The notes: a model not told the origin generated them from the letters alone. A DNA stretch of 64,000 bases from Sphingopyxis sp. PAMC25046 (GCF_004795895.1 NZ_CP039250.1:3472001-3536000); one strand, 5' to 3'. Shown: positions 8,771-18,461, numbered from the stretch's first letter. Numbers and translations: made by a program.

Positions 8771-9004
8771 CTACGCCCGAGAACGCGGCTGTTTACAGTG
8801 TGATCGCAGAAAGGACCGCAGACTATCGACAAACACCACGGTTGCACGGCCGACCTTGGCTGCCTCGATGTCGCCGGAAGCGATGAGCTGGTAGATCTTG
8901 GATTTGCTGAGCCCCGTCATCCGTACTGCGTCGGGAATGCGAACGCTTATCGGCCCAATCGGGGGCGCGTCGTCGCCATTCGTTGCAGGCTGCCGGGCCG
9001 ACAT
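8771..9004 (-). CDS. AlpA-family DNA-binding protein (possible excisionase)
   Basis: 77 residues from the ATG at 9004. The core VRIPDAVRMTGLSKSKIYQL, then ASGDIEAAKVGRATVV, is the AlpA/MerR-like winged HTH. AlpA-type proteins control integrase expression or excision in several elements. It is the last gene of the trb operon, 4 bases after DUF2274, and the first gene inside the left end of element B. In the excised circle it would lie close to integrase 2. Confidence 0.75.
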   Translation of the reverse strand: MSARQPATNGDDAPPIGPISVRIPDAVRMTGLSKSKIYQLIASGDIEAAKVGRATVVFVDSLRSFLRSHCKQPRSRA

Positions 9005-9008
9005 CGGA

Positions 9009-9221
9009 CTATTTCTTACGTGCCCGGCTGAACGAGCGGTCGCTCGCCAGGAAGCCGCTAAGCATGAATGGAATGAGGTCCGGTACGGACTCGCGTCGGC
9101 CGTAGGCCGCCTCATAGGCCTCGGCGTAGTCGTTCAGCGCTTCGATGAGATCCGGCATGACGTTGATCGTGATCTTAGCCGGCGTCCGATCGGGCAGCCT
9201 TGGCAGCTTCAAATCAGCCAT
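9009..9221 (-). CDS. DUF2274 family protein
   Basis: 70 residues from the ATG at 9221, starting MADLKLPRLPDRTPAKITIN. It matches the small DUF2274 proteins that follow trbI in many alphaproteobacterial conjugative elements. It overlaps the trbI end by 8 bases, so it is part of the same operon. Function unknown; the N-terminal strand followed by two helices would fit a ribbon-helix-helix-like fold, which is inference. Confidence 0.75.
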   Translation of the reverse strand: MADLKLPRLPDRTPAKITINVMPDLIEALNDYAEAYEAAYGRRESVPDLIPFMLSGFLASDRSFSRARKK

Positions 9222-10452
9222 GACGGCCTCCCCAGGGTCCGGGCAATATGATGTCTTTGTGCACGACCACCCGTAGCGGCCAGCCGGGACGCACGCGCAA
9301 GGTCGGCTGGATATTGAGATTGCGCGTGACGAGCTGATCGCCGGCGCGCGCGCCGCTCTGCTGCGCTGACTCGCGGATCGCCCGGACAAGGTCGCTTTCG
9401 GTGCTGCCGAAGCTCAATTCAGTGCCGACGCCCAGCAGTGTCGACAGGGCGACGCCCTTCAGAAGTTGCCAAGTATGCCGGTCGATCCGGTCGGACAGAC
9501 CCGCATAGCCCTGCGTATCGGTCGCCGGCACATTGTCGATACGAATCGACGAGCCGTCGGGCAGGATAATCCGCTGCCAGACGACCAGCGCACGGCTCTG
9601 CCCAAACGCTACAACGCTGTCGTAGCTGCCGATCAGCCGCGATCCTTGCGGAATGAGCAGACCGCGCCCGGTCACACTGTCATAGACGTTCTCCGTGATC
9701 TGCGCGGTGACGAGCCCGGGAAGATCCGAGTTGAGCCCGGTTATGAGGCTCGCGGCAATGATGCTGCCGGCCTGCAAGGTCCAAGGCGATACGGACTGCG
9801 CCAGCGCGTGCGGATTGATGTCGTCGTCGCGATTGGCGTGGCCGACCAATTCGTTCTTGCGCCCCTGGGCGTTAGGATCTCGGTCAGGGTCGAGGAGCGG
9901 CTTGGCAGTCTCGGCCGATGCTGGCGGAACACTTGCATCGGTAGTCACCGGTGCAGGGGCGGCGGCGCGACCGCCGCCCGCCAATTGCAGCATGACGCCA
10001 GACTCGCGTGCGGCCTTCTGCTCAGCGGCGATGCGCTGGCGCTCGGCTTCGGCTTCCTGCGCGGCCCGGCTCACCGCATCGGCAGCGGGGTCAGGGGGAA
10101 CCATCCCGCCAAGCTGCCGCTGGCGCTCGAGGATCGGCCGCCCGAGATCACCGGGAAGCGGTAGCCCGAGCTTCGGCACGTCGCCATAGCTCGTCGGCGC
10201 GCCCGCGAGCGCATCAGGCGGCGCCTTCGCGCCAACCAGCTTTTCATCGCTTCGTGCGATCAGGCTCAGGGTCGCGGGCTTGAGCGCCAGCCAGGCGACG
10301 CCGATGATCGCGGTCGAGCCGGCGGCAGCGATGGCGACGATCGCACCGCGGCGAAAACGGGTGACGCGGCCCGGCGCCGCGCGCAGAACGAGCGTTTCGG
10401 GGTCGGCTTTGGGCGCCGCGATCGGCGCGGAAGAAGCGGTTGGATCGGTCAC
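9214..10452 (-). CDS. trbI: Conjugal transfer protein TrbI (VirB10-like)
   Basis: 412 residues. One membrane segment near residues 36-57 (AIVAIAAAGSTAIIGVAWLA) is followed by a proline-rich periplasmic linker and a C-terminal VirB10-type domain (SLITGLNSDLPGLVTAQITE, then GRGLLIPQGSRLIGSYDS). VirB10 proteins span inner and outer membranes and gate the secretion channel. Its ATG overlaps the trbG stop by 4 bases. Confidence 0.9.
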   Translation of the reverse strand: MTDPTASSAPIAAPKADPETLVLRAAPGRVTRFRRGAIVAIAAAGSTAIIGVAWLALKPATLSLIARSDEKLVGAKAPPDALAGAPTSYGDVPKLGLPLPGDLGRPILERQRQLGGMVPPDPAADAVSRAAQEAEAERQRIAAEQKAARESGVMLQLAGGGRAAAPAPVTTDASVPPASAETAKPLLDPDRDPNAQGRKNELVGHANRDDDINPHALAQSVSPWTLQAGSIIAASLITGLNSDLPGLVTAQITENVYDSVTGRGLLIPQGSRLIGSYDSVVAFGQSRALVVWQRIILPDGSSIRIDNVPATDTQGYAGLSDRIDRHTWQLLKGVALSTLLGVGTELSFGSTESDLVRAIRESAQQSGARAGDQLVTRNLNIQPTLRVRPGWPLRVVVHKDIILPGPWGGRHG

Positions 10453-11300
10453 GCGCCCCTCCCGGCCTTGCGCTGCCGGCTCTTCGGCTGGGCGGCGGTG
10501 ATACGGACAATCTGCTGTTTCTTGCCGCCAAGGCGCAGCTCGGCGACACCGAACAGGCGGTCGACCACATAATAGCGGCCGGCGACGCGATAGTTGACGA
10601 GCTGGGCCTCGCCATCCTCGCCAATCACGAACAGCGGGGGCGCCTCACCCACGGCGATCGCAGGCGAGAACTCGATGTAGGTCTGCCGCCCATCGTCGAA
10701 CGCGCGCAGCGGCCGCCAGGCCGGCTTGTCGCCCGAGATCGCATAGTTGAAGTTGAGGCTTTCGACCGAGAGGCCCGACGCGATCGGCGTCGCCGCCACG
10801 GCTGCATCGCGCTGACGCCGGAGCGCGATCAGCTCGTCATGTGGATAGGTCCAGGAGATCGCCGCCATCGCGGTCGCGGGCGTGCTTTCGAGCTGGAGAT
10901 GGTAGGTCCGGCGATCGGTAGCAATGACAAGGTTTGTGCGTAGGCCCGCCGAAAACGGCTTGACGAGGATGTGCACGCGCTTGCTTTCGCCGATGCCGCT
11001 GGTGGTATCGCCGACAGTCCAGCGCACGGTGTCGCCGGCGGCGACGGACACAATCGTTTCGCCCGGCTGCAAGGCAATGTCGGTGATGCGCTCGGGCGCG
11101 GCATAGAGCCGGTAGAGCACGCCTTCCGCCCAGGGATAGACCTGGACGGCATATATATATCCCGCGCTCGACGGCTCGCGCAGTGCCGCCCGGTTGGCGG
11201 CAGTGACGCGCGCGGTGGGTGACGCGGGTTCGCGGCTCTGCGCAGCGACGCCCATGGCAAGCGCCATCGCGCTCGCCGCCAGGATGAGGGCACGGATCAT
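10449..11300 (-). CDS. trbG: Conjugal transfer protein TrbG (VirB9-like)
   Basis: 283 residues with an N-terminal signal peptide (MIRALILAASAMALAMGVAA). The C-terminal half shows the VirB9-type beta-rich region (YAISGDKPAWRPLRAFDDGR, then PPLFVIGEDGEAQLVNYRV). This class forms the outer-membrane core ring together with VirB7/10-type proteins. Four-base overlaps with trbF before it and trbI after it show tight coupling. Confidence 0.88.
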   Translation of the reverse strand: MIRALILAASAMALAMGVAAQSREPASPTARVTAANRAALREPSSAGYIYAVQVYPWAEGVLYRLYAAPERITDIALQPGETIVSVAAGDTVRWTVGDTTSGIGESKRVHILVKPFSAGLRTNLVIATDRRTYHLQLESTPATAMAAISWTYPHDELIALRRQRDAAVAATPIASGLSVESLNFNYAISGDKPAWRPLRAFDDGRQTYIEFSPAIAVGEAPPLFVIGEDGEAQLVNYRVAGRYYVVDRLFGVAELRLGGKKQQIVRITAAQPKSRQRKAGRGA

Positions 11301-12139
11301 TGGTCGGTCCTTTCGGGGGATGGTGCGGCTGCGGGTTGAGCAAGGGTCGGATCGAGCGGCGAGCCCAGCGGAATGTCGGTGGGCGGCGCGACCGGGAGTG
11401 ATTGTGCGGGATCGGGCACGGCCGATGGTTGCGGCGAAGGCGGCCGGTCCTGAGGCGTTTCCAGTTCGCGGCTCCAGTCGATCGCGTCAACATAGAGACC
11501 GAGCGGGTTTTTTCGGAGCACATCGGCCAAGCGCGGCGGCTTGATCTTCACCGTGAGCATCGCCGTCCAGCGTGACGTGCTGGCGAGGCTTCCCCGCTCA
11601 TATTGCTGCTCGGTCCATTTGACCTGGAAGCTCGTATCCGACGCGCGGACGACGCTCGTCACCTGCACCGAAACCGTCTTGCGCCCGACATCGGCGAACG
11701 GATTGGAGGTGCGGGCATATTCGCCGAGGAACAGTGACGCACGTTCGGTCGCGAAATCATAGGCTGATAGCCAGTTTTCACGCATCAATACCGGATCGAG
11801 CGAGCGCGCTCGAACGCCGGTGATGAACCGGCCGAGGAACCATGCGATCTGCGGATCGGTCGGCCGATAGTCCTTGGCGGCAGGCGCGACGGCCTGTGCT
11901 TGCCCGAGTGCATCGACCTCGACCACATAGGGCACGACGCGGCTTTGCATCGATTGCCAGACCAGCGCGCCCGACAGACCAGTGGTCAGGAACAGGCCGC
12001 CGAAGGCCATCAGCCGCCAGTTCTTCGCCTGTGCGCGAGCCGAGCCGATACGCTCATCCCAAAGCTGGCCCGCTCGTTGGTAGGGTGTCTCGGGTTCGGG
12101 CGTTCGCCCATAGCGCTGCAATGCGCGTCGAAATTTCAT
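11297..12139 (-). CDS. trbF: Conjugal transfer protein TrbF (VirB8-like)
   Basis: 280 residues. A short cytoplasmic N-terminus, one membrane helix (AFGGLFLTTGLSGALVWQSM) and a periplasmic VirB8-like domain (FITGVRARSLDPVLMRENW). The C-terminal tail is proline-rich and longer than usual. It starts 3 bases after the trbL stop. Confidence 0.88.
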   Translation of the reverse strand: MKFRRALQRYGRTPEPETPYQRAGQLWDERIGSARAQAKNWRLMAFGGLFLTTGLSGALVWQSMQSRVVPYVVEVDALGQAQAVAPAAKDYRPTDPQIAWFLGRFITGVRARSLDPVLMRENWLSAYDFATERASLFLGEYARTSNPFADVGRKTVSVQVTSVVRASDTSFQVKWTEQQYERGSLASTSRWTAMLTVKIKPPRLADVLRKNPLGLYVDAIDWSRELETPQDRPPSPQPSAVPDPAQSLPVAPPTDIPLGSPLDPTLAQPAAAPSPERTDQ

Positions 12140-12142
12140 CGC

Positions 12143-13450
12143 TCAGTCCCTTTCCTTGATGTCTGGAGTGGCGCCAGCGCCGCCGCGGTCGCCGCCCTGG
12201 ATTGCGTGGATCGCCATCTGGCGGCGGTGGCGAGCATTCTGGCTGGCATGAAGCTTCTGCGCCCAGGCGGGTGTTCCTTCAGCTGCGCCTATCGGCGCGG
12301 CTGCGGGGGCGGCGCCGCCGGCACGGGTGCTTCCTGCTTCCCATGCGGCGCGCTGCCCACGATCGGCGGCAGCGCTAACGCCGAGACCGCCGCTCATCCG
12401 GTTGGCAGCCGCGCCGCGCATGGCGGTCGCAACGCCGCCGAGGCCCGCGCCGACGCTGGTCGAGCCCGAGGTTTCCTGCCCGAGCTTGTAGGCAGTGGAT
12501 GCGGCAGACCCCATCGATGTACCGGCGCGGATCGCGCCGAGACCGGCCCCCGCGAGACCGCGTGCCGCGCCGACGGCGCCAGCGCCTGCCATCGCAAGAC
12601 CTCCGCCGGCAAGCACGGTAGTGGCGATCACCGATCCGGCGCCGAGCTGCGGCGCGCCGGCGACGAGGCCGGATGCGATTCCCGGGCCGAAGATGGAGAG
12701 GCCAAAGATCGCGAGGCTCGCGAGCATCAGCGACACGGCCTGTTCGATCGACACCTCGTCGCCGGTGATCGCACTGGTGAAGTCGGCGAAATAGTTAGAG
12801 CCGATGCCGACGATGACCGCGAGCACCATGACCTTGATGCCCGAACTGACGACGTTCCCGAGCACCCGTTCGGCGAGGAACGACGTGCGGTTCCACAGCG
12901 CAAAGGGCACGAGCACGAAGCCGGCGAGCGAAGTAAGCTTGAATTCGAGGATTGTGATGAAAAGCTGGATCGCGAGGATGAAAAAGGCGGCGATGACGAC
13001 GACCCAGGCGATCACCAGCACGGCGATCTCGATGAAATTGTCGAAGAAGGCGATCGGGCCAACCAACTCCTTCGCCTGCTCGAGGAGCGGCCATGCTGCC
13101 TCGAAGCCGGTCCCGGCCAGCTTGCCGGGTCGCAATAAATCGTCAGCCGTAATCGCGCTGCCCCCTGCGGTGAGGCCGAGGCCGGCGAAGCTGCGAAAGA
13201 TGATATCGGACAGTGTCGAGAAGCTGTTGAGGATCAGGGCGAAGACGCCGACATAGAGGATCTTTTTGAGGAACTTGGCGATGACGTCGTCTTCGCCGCC
13301 GAGCGCCCAGAACAGCCCGGCGAGCGTGATGTCGATGCCGATCAGGATCGTGGTCAGGAAACCGACGTCACCGCCCAACAGGCCGAACCCGCTGTCGATG
13401 TAGGAGGCGAAGGCCTCCATGAACTGATCGATGACATTCAGGTCATCCAT
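12143..13450 (-). CDS. trbL: Conjugal transfer membrane protein TrbL
   Basis: 435 residues from the ATG at 13450 (AGGA about 10 bases upstream). Several hydrophobic helices fill the first 270 residues (e.g. ILYVGVFALILNSFSTLSDI and IAVLVIAWVVVIAAFFILA), followed by an Ala/Gly-rich cytoplasmic tail. This matches TrbL/VirB6, the polytopic inner-membrane part of the channel. The 136 bases between trbJ and this start do not hold an evident trbK. Confidence 0.88.
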   Translation of the reverse strand: MDDLNVIDQFMEAFASYIDSGFGLLGGDVGFLTTILIGIDITLAGLFWALGGEDDVIAKFLKKILYVGVFALILNSFSTLSDIIFRSFAGLGLTAGGSAITADDLLRPGKLAGTGFEAAWPLLEQAKELVGPIAFFDNFIEIAVLVIAWVVVIAAFFILAIQLFITILEFKLTSLAGFVLVPFALWNRTSFLAERVLGNVVSSGIKVMVLAVIVGIGSNYFADFTSAITGDEVSIEQAVSLMLASLAIFGLSIFGPGIASGLVAGAPQLGAGSVIATTVLAGGGLAMAGAGAVGAARGLAGAGLGAIRAGTSMGSAASTAYKLGQETSGSTSVGAGLGGVATAMRGAAANRMSGGLGVSAAADRGQRAAWEAGSTRAGGAAPAAAPIGAAEGTPAWAQKLHASQNARHRRQMAIHAIQGGDRGGAGATPDIKERD

Positions 13451-13586
13451 ATGGGCGGGTTCCTGCTTGAAGTTGAAAGGTGTCGCGGGGACCGGCGGCC
13501 ATGAGAGGGGCAAGCCCTACGGCCCCCGCGACGAGACAGGTTCGGACCCGGGGGGAGCTGGGGGCGCGGTCCTCGCCTGCCTCAGC

Positions 13587-14339
13587 TCATTGGCGTGGCG
13601 TGTAAGCCTTGCCGTCGCCGAGGAAGCGGCGCGTCGACTCGCGTGCCTCGCGCGCGATCTGGCCCCGCTGCGCCTGCTCGACCGATTCCGCCCGGAACTG
13701 CGCCGCCATCATTTGCTGAAGCTGGAGCTGCTGCTTGGCGGTGAGCGCGAGAAGCTGGTTCGTGGCCTGCTGCGCCTGAAGCGAGCCTTCCGCGCCCTGG
13801 CTGCGCGCGACGATGTCGGCGAGCGCCTGCGTGTCGCTCCGTACGTTGTCGACGATGCGGTTCTGGACCCCCATCGTCTGGCGAAACGCGGACATCGCGG
13901 TATCGAGTTGATCGCGTGCGCGAGCCACACGCTGATCGCGGCGGAACACCTGATCGAACTCCTGCGGGTAGAGCTGGCGGAAGCGCTCGTCGAGCTGATC
14001 GATGCGGAAGTCGACGCCCTGCGCCTGGCCCATGAGCTGGTCGATCTGCTGGAGGCGCTGGCGAAGCTCCTGAAGTTGCGGGAAATCGATCCGGGACAGG
14101 TTCTTGCCCTGGTTGATCAGCATCTGCGCTTCGTTCTGGAGACTCTGGATCTGGTTGTTGATCTGGGCAAGCGTGCGCGCGGCGGTGAGCAGGTTTTGCG
14201 AATAGTTCGATGGATCGAACACACTGAGCTGGGCCGCGACGGGCGTCGAGGTCAACGCGATGCCGATACCGAGCGAGCCGACGGCGCCGAGCGCGAGAGC
14301 GGAGAGGCACGCATATTTGCGGATAGGGATACGGGGCAC
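13587..14339 (-). CDS. trbJ: Conjugal transfer protein TrbJ (VirB5-like)
   Basis: 250 residues with a signal peptide cut near PVAAQ (residue about 36), then a long glutamine-rich helical region (TLAQINNQIQSLQNEAQMLI) typical of TrbJ/VirB5 minor pilus components. It starts 6 bases after the trbE stop. Confidence 0.88.
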   Translation of the reverse strand: MPRIPIRKYACLSALALGAVGSLGIGIALTSTPVAAQLSVFDPSNYSQNLLTAARTLAQINNQIQSLQNEAQMLINQGKNLSRIDFPQLQELRQRLQQIDQLMGQAQGVDFRIDQLDERFRQLYPQEFDQVFRRDQRVARARDQLDTAMSAFRQTMGVQNRIVDNVRSDTQALADIVARSQGAEGSLQAQQATNQLLALTAKQQLQLQQMMAAQFRAESVEQAQRGQIAREARESTRRFLGDGKAYTPRQ

Positions 14340-14345
14340 GGGAAA

Positions 14346-16814
14346 TTACTCCTTGTCTTCTGGGGGGCGGGCGGCAGGGTGACGCCCAAGCAGGTCGGCC
14401 GCCCAATCGAGGCCGGCTTGGGAGAGAAAGGTCGCGGCGAAGTCGGCCTGGCCCTTTTCGGCCAGCACCGCGTCTATGCGCTTCTGGCTGTCGGGATCGG
14501 ACGCGCCGCACAACGCCAGCGCGATCGGGCCTAGCCCAAGCTCGAACAGCCGGTTGCCGCGCGCTGATTGCAGATAATATTGCCGCTTGGGCGTCGCGCG
14601 GCTGACCAGTTCGATCTGGCGCGCGTTGAGACCGAAGCGGACGTAGACCGTCTGGCCCTGCGGCTCGATCGCCCGATCATTGGGCAGCAAGATGCGCTGC
14701 GGACAGCTTTCGATGATGGCCGGCGCGATCGTGCTGTCGGCGATATCGGCTAGGCTCTGTGTCGCGAACACGACGCTGACGTTCTTCTTGCGCAGCACCT
14801 TCAGCCACTCACGGATGCGCGCGGCGAACAGCGGGTGGTCGAGGAACACCCAGGCTTCATCCAGTACGAGAAGCGTCGGCCGCCCGGTGAAGCGCTCCTC
14901 GAGACGATGGAACAGGTAGGTCAGCACGGGCGCAACGACGCCCGCCTGCCCCATCAGCGCTTCAGTCTCGAAGCACTGCACGTCGGCGATCGCTAGATCG
15001 TCTTCGGCGGCGTCGAGCAGGCGGCCGAACGATCCTTCGAGCGTATAGGGCGCGAGCGCCGATCGCAGCGGTGCCGATTGCAGCAGCAGCGACAGGCCGG
15101 TGAGCGTGCGTTCCTCGATCGGGGCGGTCGCGAGATTGGTGAGCGCCGACCAGACGGCCTCCTTGATCTCGGGTGTGACCAGTACTTTCTCATGGGCGAG
15201 CAGCGCGCCGATCCATTCGGTCGCCCAGGCGCGTGCGTTGGAGCGATCGATGTGGCGCAGCGGCTGGAAGGCGATCGTTCGCCCGCCCACGTCATCGGCA
15301 TGACCGCTCTCACCGCCAAGCCCGAGCGCGTGATGCGCGCCGCCCATCGCCAGCACGGCCGCGCGCGCCGAAAATCCCTTGTCGAAGACATAGACCTGGG
15401 AGTCTGGATATCGCCGGAACTGAAGCGCGAGCATTGCGAGCAGCACCGACTTTCCGGCCCCGGTGGGTCCGACGATCAGCATATGACCGACGTCGCCGAC
15501 ATGCGTGCTGAGACGGAACGGCGTCGAGCCGCTGGTTTCCGCATAAAGCAGCGGCGGACCGTCGAGGTGCGGATTACGCGCCGGTCCTGCCCATACCGAG
15601 GACAGCGGCATGAGATGCGCGAGATTCAGGGTGTGGACGATCGGTTGCCGGACGTTCGCATAGACATGGCCCGGCAGGCTCGACAGCCACGCCTCGACCA
15701 CATTCATGCCCTCGCGGATGCAGGTGAAGCCGAGCCCGTTGACGATGCGCTCGACCGCGCGGACCTTTTCCTCGACGCGGGCGCGGTCGATATCGGCAAC
15801 GGTGATCGTCGTCGTCAGATAGCCGAACGCGACATGATCGCCGCCGAGCGCCTGCAAGGCGAGGTCGGCATCGACCACCTTGTTGTCGGCATCGCTGTCG
15901 AGAAGCTGGACCGGCTGGTTGTAGATGACTTCGCGCAGCAGCGCGGTGATCGACTTGCGCTTGTTGAACCACTGCCGCCGCAGGCGAGTGAGCGCTTTGG
16001 TTGCGTCGGTCTTGTCGAGCGCAATGAAGCGCGTCACCCAGCGATAGCCAAAATCCTCATGGTTGAGTCCGTCGAGGATGCCGGGACGGCTCGCGTTCGG
16101 AAATCCGAGGATGGTGAGCGTCCGCAGATGCTCGTCGCCGAGCATCGGTTCGAGCCCGCCGGTCAGCGGCGTGTCGGCGAGCAGCCCGTCCAGATAGATG
16201 GGCGTTTCGGGCACGGCGACGACATGGCGGCGCGCGGAGATCGCACCGTGGAGAAAGGTCAGCATTTCGCTGTCGCCGAGCGCGCGCACCTCGGGCATGA
16301 AGCCTCTGAACAGGTCAAGCGCACGATCCGTCTCGGCGATGAAGCCGGCAAGCGCTTGTCGCCAGTCGCGGCCCTTCGCGTCGTCGCTGCGCTCGATCAG
16401 CGCTCGGCCCGCCGTGTCCGCCTGATCGGGCGGAGGCAGGAGGGTGAGCGTCAGATAATAGCGGCTCTCGAAATGCGCGCCCGCGCTTTCGAACGCCGCG
16501 CGCCGTTCCTCATCGACCAGCCACGACGCCGCATCGGGAAAGCTGCTGTCGGGATAACCCAGCGCTTCGCGCCGCTCGGCCTCGAAATGGAGTGCCCAGC
16601 CCGAGCCGAAGCGCTTCAGGACATTGTTCGCCCGCGCGCAGGCGGCGACAAGCTCGGCTTCGGTGGCGGATTCTAGATCGGGGCCGCGGAACCTGAGGAC
16701 GCGCAAAAAGCTGCCGTCCTTGTTGAGCACCACGCCGGGCGCGACAAGCGCCGCCCATGGAAGATGATCGGCGAGCCGGTCGGCCTTCTGACGGTATTCG
16801 CGCAGATTCAGCAT
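14346..16814 (-). CDS. trbE: Conjugal transfer ATPase TrbE (VirB4-like)
   Basis: 822 residues from the ATG at 16814 (MLNLREYRQKADRLADHLPW), the usual VirB4/TrbE length. The Walker A GPTGAGKSVLL lies near residue 450 and the Walker B TLLVLDEAWVFLDHP near residue 650. VirB4 ATPases power pilus assembly and substrate transfer at the inner membrane. It overlaps trbD by 7 bases. Confidence 0.92.
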   Translation of the reverse strand: MLNLREYRQKADRLADHLPWAALVAPGVVLNKDGSFLRVLRFRGPDLESATEAELVAACARANNVLKRFGSGWALHFEAERREALGYPDSSFPDAASWLVDEERRAAFESAGAHFESRYYLTLTLLPPPDQADTAGRALIERSDDAKGRDWRQALAGFIAETDRALDLFRGFMPEVRALGDSEMLTFLHGAISARRHVVAVPETPIYLDGLLADTPLTGGLEPMLGDEHLRTLTILGFPNASRPGILDGLNHEDFGYRWVTRFIALDKTDATKALTRLRRQWFNKRKSITALLREVIYNQPVQLLDSDADNKVVDADLALQALGGDHVAFGYLTTTITVADIDRARVEEKVRAVERIVNGLGFTCIREGMNVVEAWLSSLPGHVYANVRQPIVHTLNLAHLMPLSSVWAGPARNPHLDGPPLLYAETSGSTPFRLSTHVGDVGHMLIVGPTGAGKSVLLAMLALQFRRYPDSQVYVFDKGFSARAAVLAMGGAHHALGLGGESGHADDVGGRTIAFQPLRHIDRSNARAWATEWIGALLAHEKVLVTPEIKEAVWSALTNLATAPIEERTLTGLSLLLQSAPLRSALAPYTLEGSFGRLLDAAEDDLAIADVQCFETEALMGQAGVVAPVLTYLFHRLEERFTGRPTLLVLDEAWVFLDHPLFAARIREWLKVLRKKNVSVVFATQSLADIADSTIAPAIIESCPQRILLPNDRAIEPQGQTVYVRFGLNARQIELVSRATPKRQYYLQSARGNRLFELGLGPIALALCGASDPDSQKRIDAVLAEKGQADFAATFLSQAGLDWAADLLGRHPAARPPEDKE

Positions 16815-17092
16815 GACAGATGCCCCTTCTGGCGAAGGTGGCGGACAAGGACCGGGGCGAAGTCGGGATCGCGCTTGGCGGCGAACACCGCGAGAGTGTG
16901 CCCGAACGCCCACATGGCCAGCCCGGCGATCCACTGCTGGAGACCGAGTCCGAGCGCGGCCGCGATCGTACCATTGACGATCGCGATCGCTCGCGGCGCC
17001 CCGCCAAGCAGGATCGGCTCGGCAAGCGCGCGGTGCATCGGCGCCTCGAACCCCTCGATATGGCTGGCGCCATAGGAATTTGGCGCGTTCAC
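16808..17092 (-). CDS. trbD: Conjugal transfer protein TrbD (VirB3-like)
   Basis: 94 residues. The GTG start at 17092 overlaps the trbC stop (GTGA), which decides the start. The core APMHRALAEPILLGGAPRAI, then one or two hydrophobic helices, matches TrbD/VirB3. This class is an inner-membrane partner of the VirB4 ATPase. Confidence 0.85.
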   Translation of the reverse strand: MNAPNSYGASHIEGFEAPMHRALAEPILLGGAPRAIAIVNGTIAAALGLGLQQWIAGLAMWAFGHTLAVFAAKRDPDFAPVLVRHLRQKGHLSC

Positions 17093-17442
17093 GAGATGAG
17101 CGCCCCGCCGCCGAAGCTGAAGAAGCTGAGGAAGAAGCTCGACGCCGCAAACGCGATCGACAGGCCGAAGATGATCTGGATGAGGCGCCGGAACCCGCCT
17201 GCCGTCTCGCCGAACGCGAGCGTCAAACCGGTGACGATGATGATGATCACCGCGACGATCTTGGCGACAGGACCCTGGACCGATTCGAGGACCTGCTGAA
17301 GCGGTTCCTCCCACGGCATGCCCGAGCCGGCGGCCTGCGCGGTGGCGGCGAGCGCAAGCCCGAGGCCGATGGCGGCGCCGGTGAGGAAGATGCTCCGACG
17401 ATCGGGAATACGGGCAGGAATACGGGACAAGCGCATGGTCAT
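17089..17442 (-). CDS. trbC: Conjugal transfer pilin TrbC (VirB2-like)
   Basis: 117 residues with a long signal sequence (SIFLTGAAIGLGLALAATAQ, cut near AQAAG) and two hydrophobic helices (PVAKIVAVIIIIVTGLTLAF and IIFGLSIAFAASSFFLSFF). This is the TrbC/VirB2 prepilin pattern. In RP4-type systems the TraF peptidase cyclises TrbC, and a TraF-like gene lies at 36307-36828. Confidence 0.88.
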   Translation of the reverse strand: MTMRLSRIPARIPDRRSIFLTGAAIGLGLALAATAQAAGSGMPWEEPLQQVLESVQGPVAKIVAVIIIIVTGLTLAFGETAGGFRRLIQIIFGLSIAFAASSFFLSFFSFGGGALIS

Positions 17443-18461
17443 TCTCCTTGGGGTTCGAGGGCGTGGTCGGGAGTAAGGTCGAGGACGGCGTAGCCGCCGT
17501 CGGGATCGAGGCCGGCGACGCGCGCGATCGTGTCGACGCGGCGCGCGAGGCCGCGCCCGGCGATGAACACGATCATGTCGATGGCGTCGGCGATCAGCCG
17601 GCGCGGAACGGTGACGACGCTTTCCTGCACGAGCTGCTCGAGCCGGTAGAGCGCCGACACTGCCGAATTGGCGTGGACGGTTGCGATGCCGCCCGGATGC
17701 CCGGTGTTCCAGGCTTTGAGCATGTCGAGCGCTTCGCGCCCGCGCACCTCGCCAACGACGATGCGATCGGGGCGGAGCCGCAATGTCGAGCGGACAAGAT
17801 CAGCCATCGTGACGCCGCCGGCTCCGGCAGTGCCAATCGTACGCGTGCGCAGCCCCACCACGTCGGGCGCGGCGCATTGCAACTCACGCGTGTCTTCAAT
17901 GATGATGACGCGTTCGTCGAGGTGCGCCATCTCGGCGAGCAGCGCGTTGGCAAGCGTCGTCTTGCCCGAACTGGTGCCACCCGCGACCAGGATGTTCTTG
18001 CGCTCGACCACGGCCATCGACAGCAGTCGCGCCGTGTCGGCGGGCATGATGCCGTCCCGCACATAGTCGAGCAAAGTGTAGATGCGCGCCGCGGGCTTGC
18101 GGATCGAGAAGCACGGCGCGAGGCTGACCGGCGGCAGGATACCCTCGAACCGCTCGCCCGCGCCTTCGCCGTGCGGTGGCAGCTCGGCTGACACGATCGG
18201 CGCATTGCCATGAACCTCTGTCCGTGCGTGGCTGGCAACCAGGCGGATGATCCGCTCGACCTGCGCGGGCTCATATTTGGTGCCGGTATCGATCCGGCCT
18301 TCGCCGAGTCGATCAAGGCGCAACACGCCGTCCGGGTTCACCATGATCTCGATGACCACCGGATCGGCCAGCGCTGCGGCGATGGTCGGCCCCATCGCGG
18401 TGCGCAGCATCGCGCGCCGACGCCCTGCGGAATTATCGGAGCCGAAAAGCGTGTCGCTCAT
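17439..18461 (-). CDS. trbB: Conjugal transfer ATPase TrbB (VirB11-like)
   Basis: 340 residues. Walker A GGTSSGKTTLANAL near residue 160, Asp box IIIEDTRELQC, and the arginine-rich LRTRTIGTAGAGGVTMADLV typical of VirB11 ATPases. It forms a cytoplasmic hexamer at the channel base. It overlaps the CopG-like gene before it and trbC after it by 4 bases each. Confidence 0.92.
   Translation of the reverse strand: MSDTLFGSDNSAGRRRAMLRTAMGPTIAAALADPVVIEIMVNPDGVLRLDRLGEGRIDTGTKYEPAQVERIIRLVASHARTEVHGNAPIVSAELPPHGEGAGERFEGILPPVSLAPCFSIRKPAARIYTLLDYVRDGIMPADTARLLSMAVVERKNILVAGGTSSGKTTLANALLAEMAHLDERVIIIEDTRELQCAAPDVVGLRTRTIGTAGAGGVTMADLVRSTLRLRPDRIVVGEVRGREALDMLKAWNTGHPGGIATVHANSAVSALYRLEQLVQESVVTVPRRLIADAIDMIVFIAGRGLARRVDTIARVAGLDPDGGYAVLDLTPDHALEPQGE

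Noticed and set aside
15078..16676. 532-codon + strand frame over trbE
   Set aside because: Antisense shadow of a clear VirB4-type ATPase; no ribosome site or motifs.
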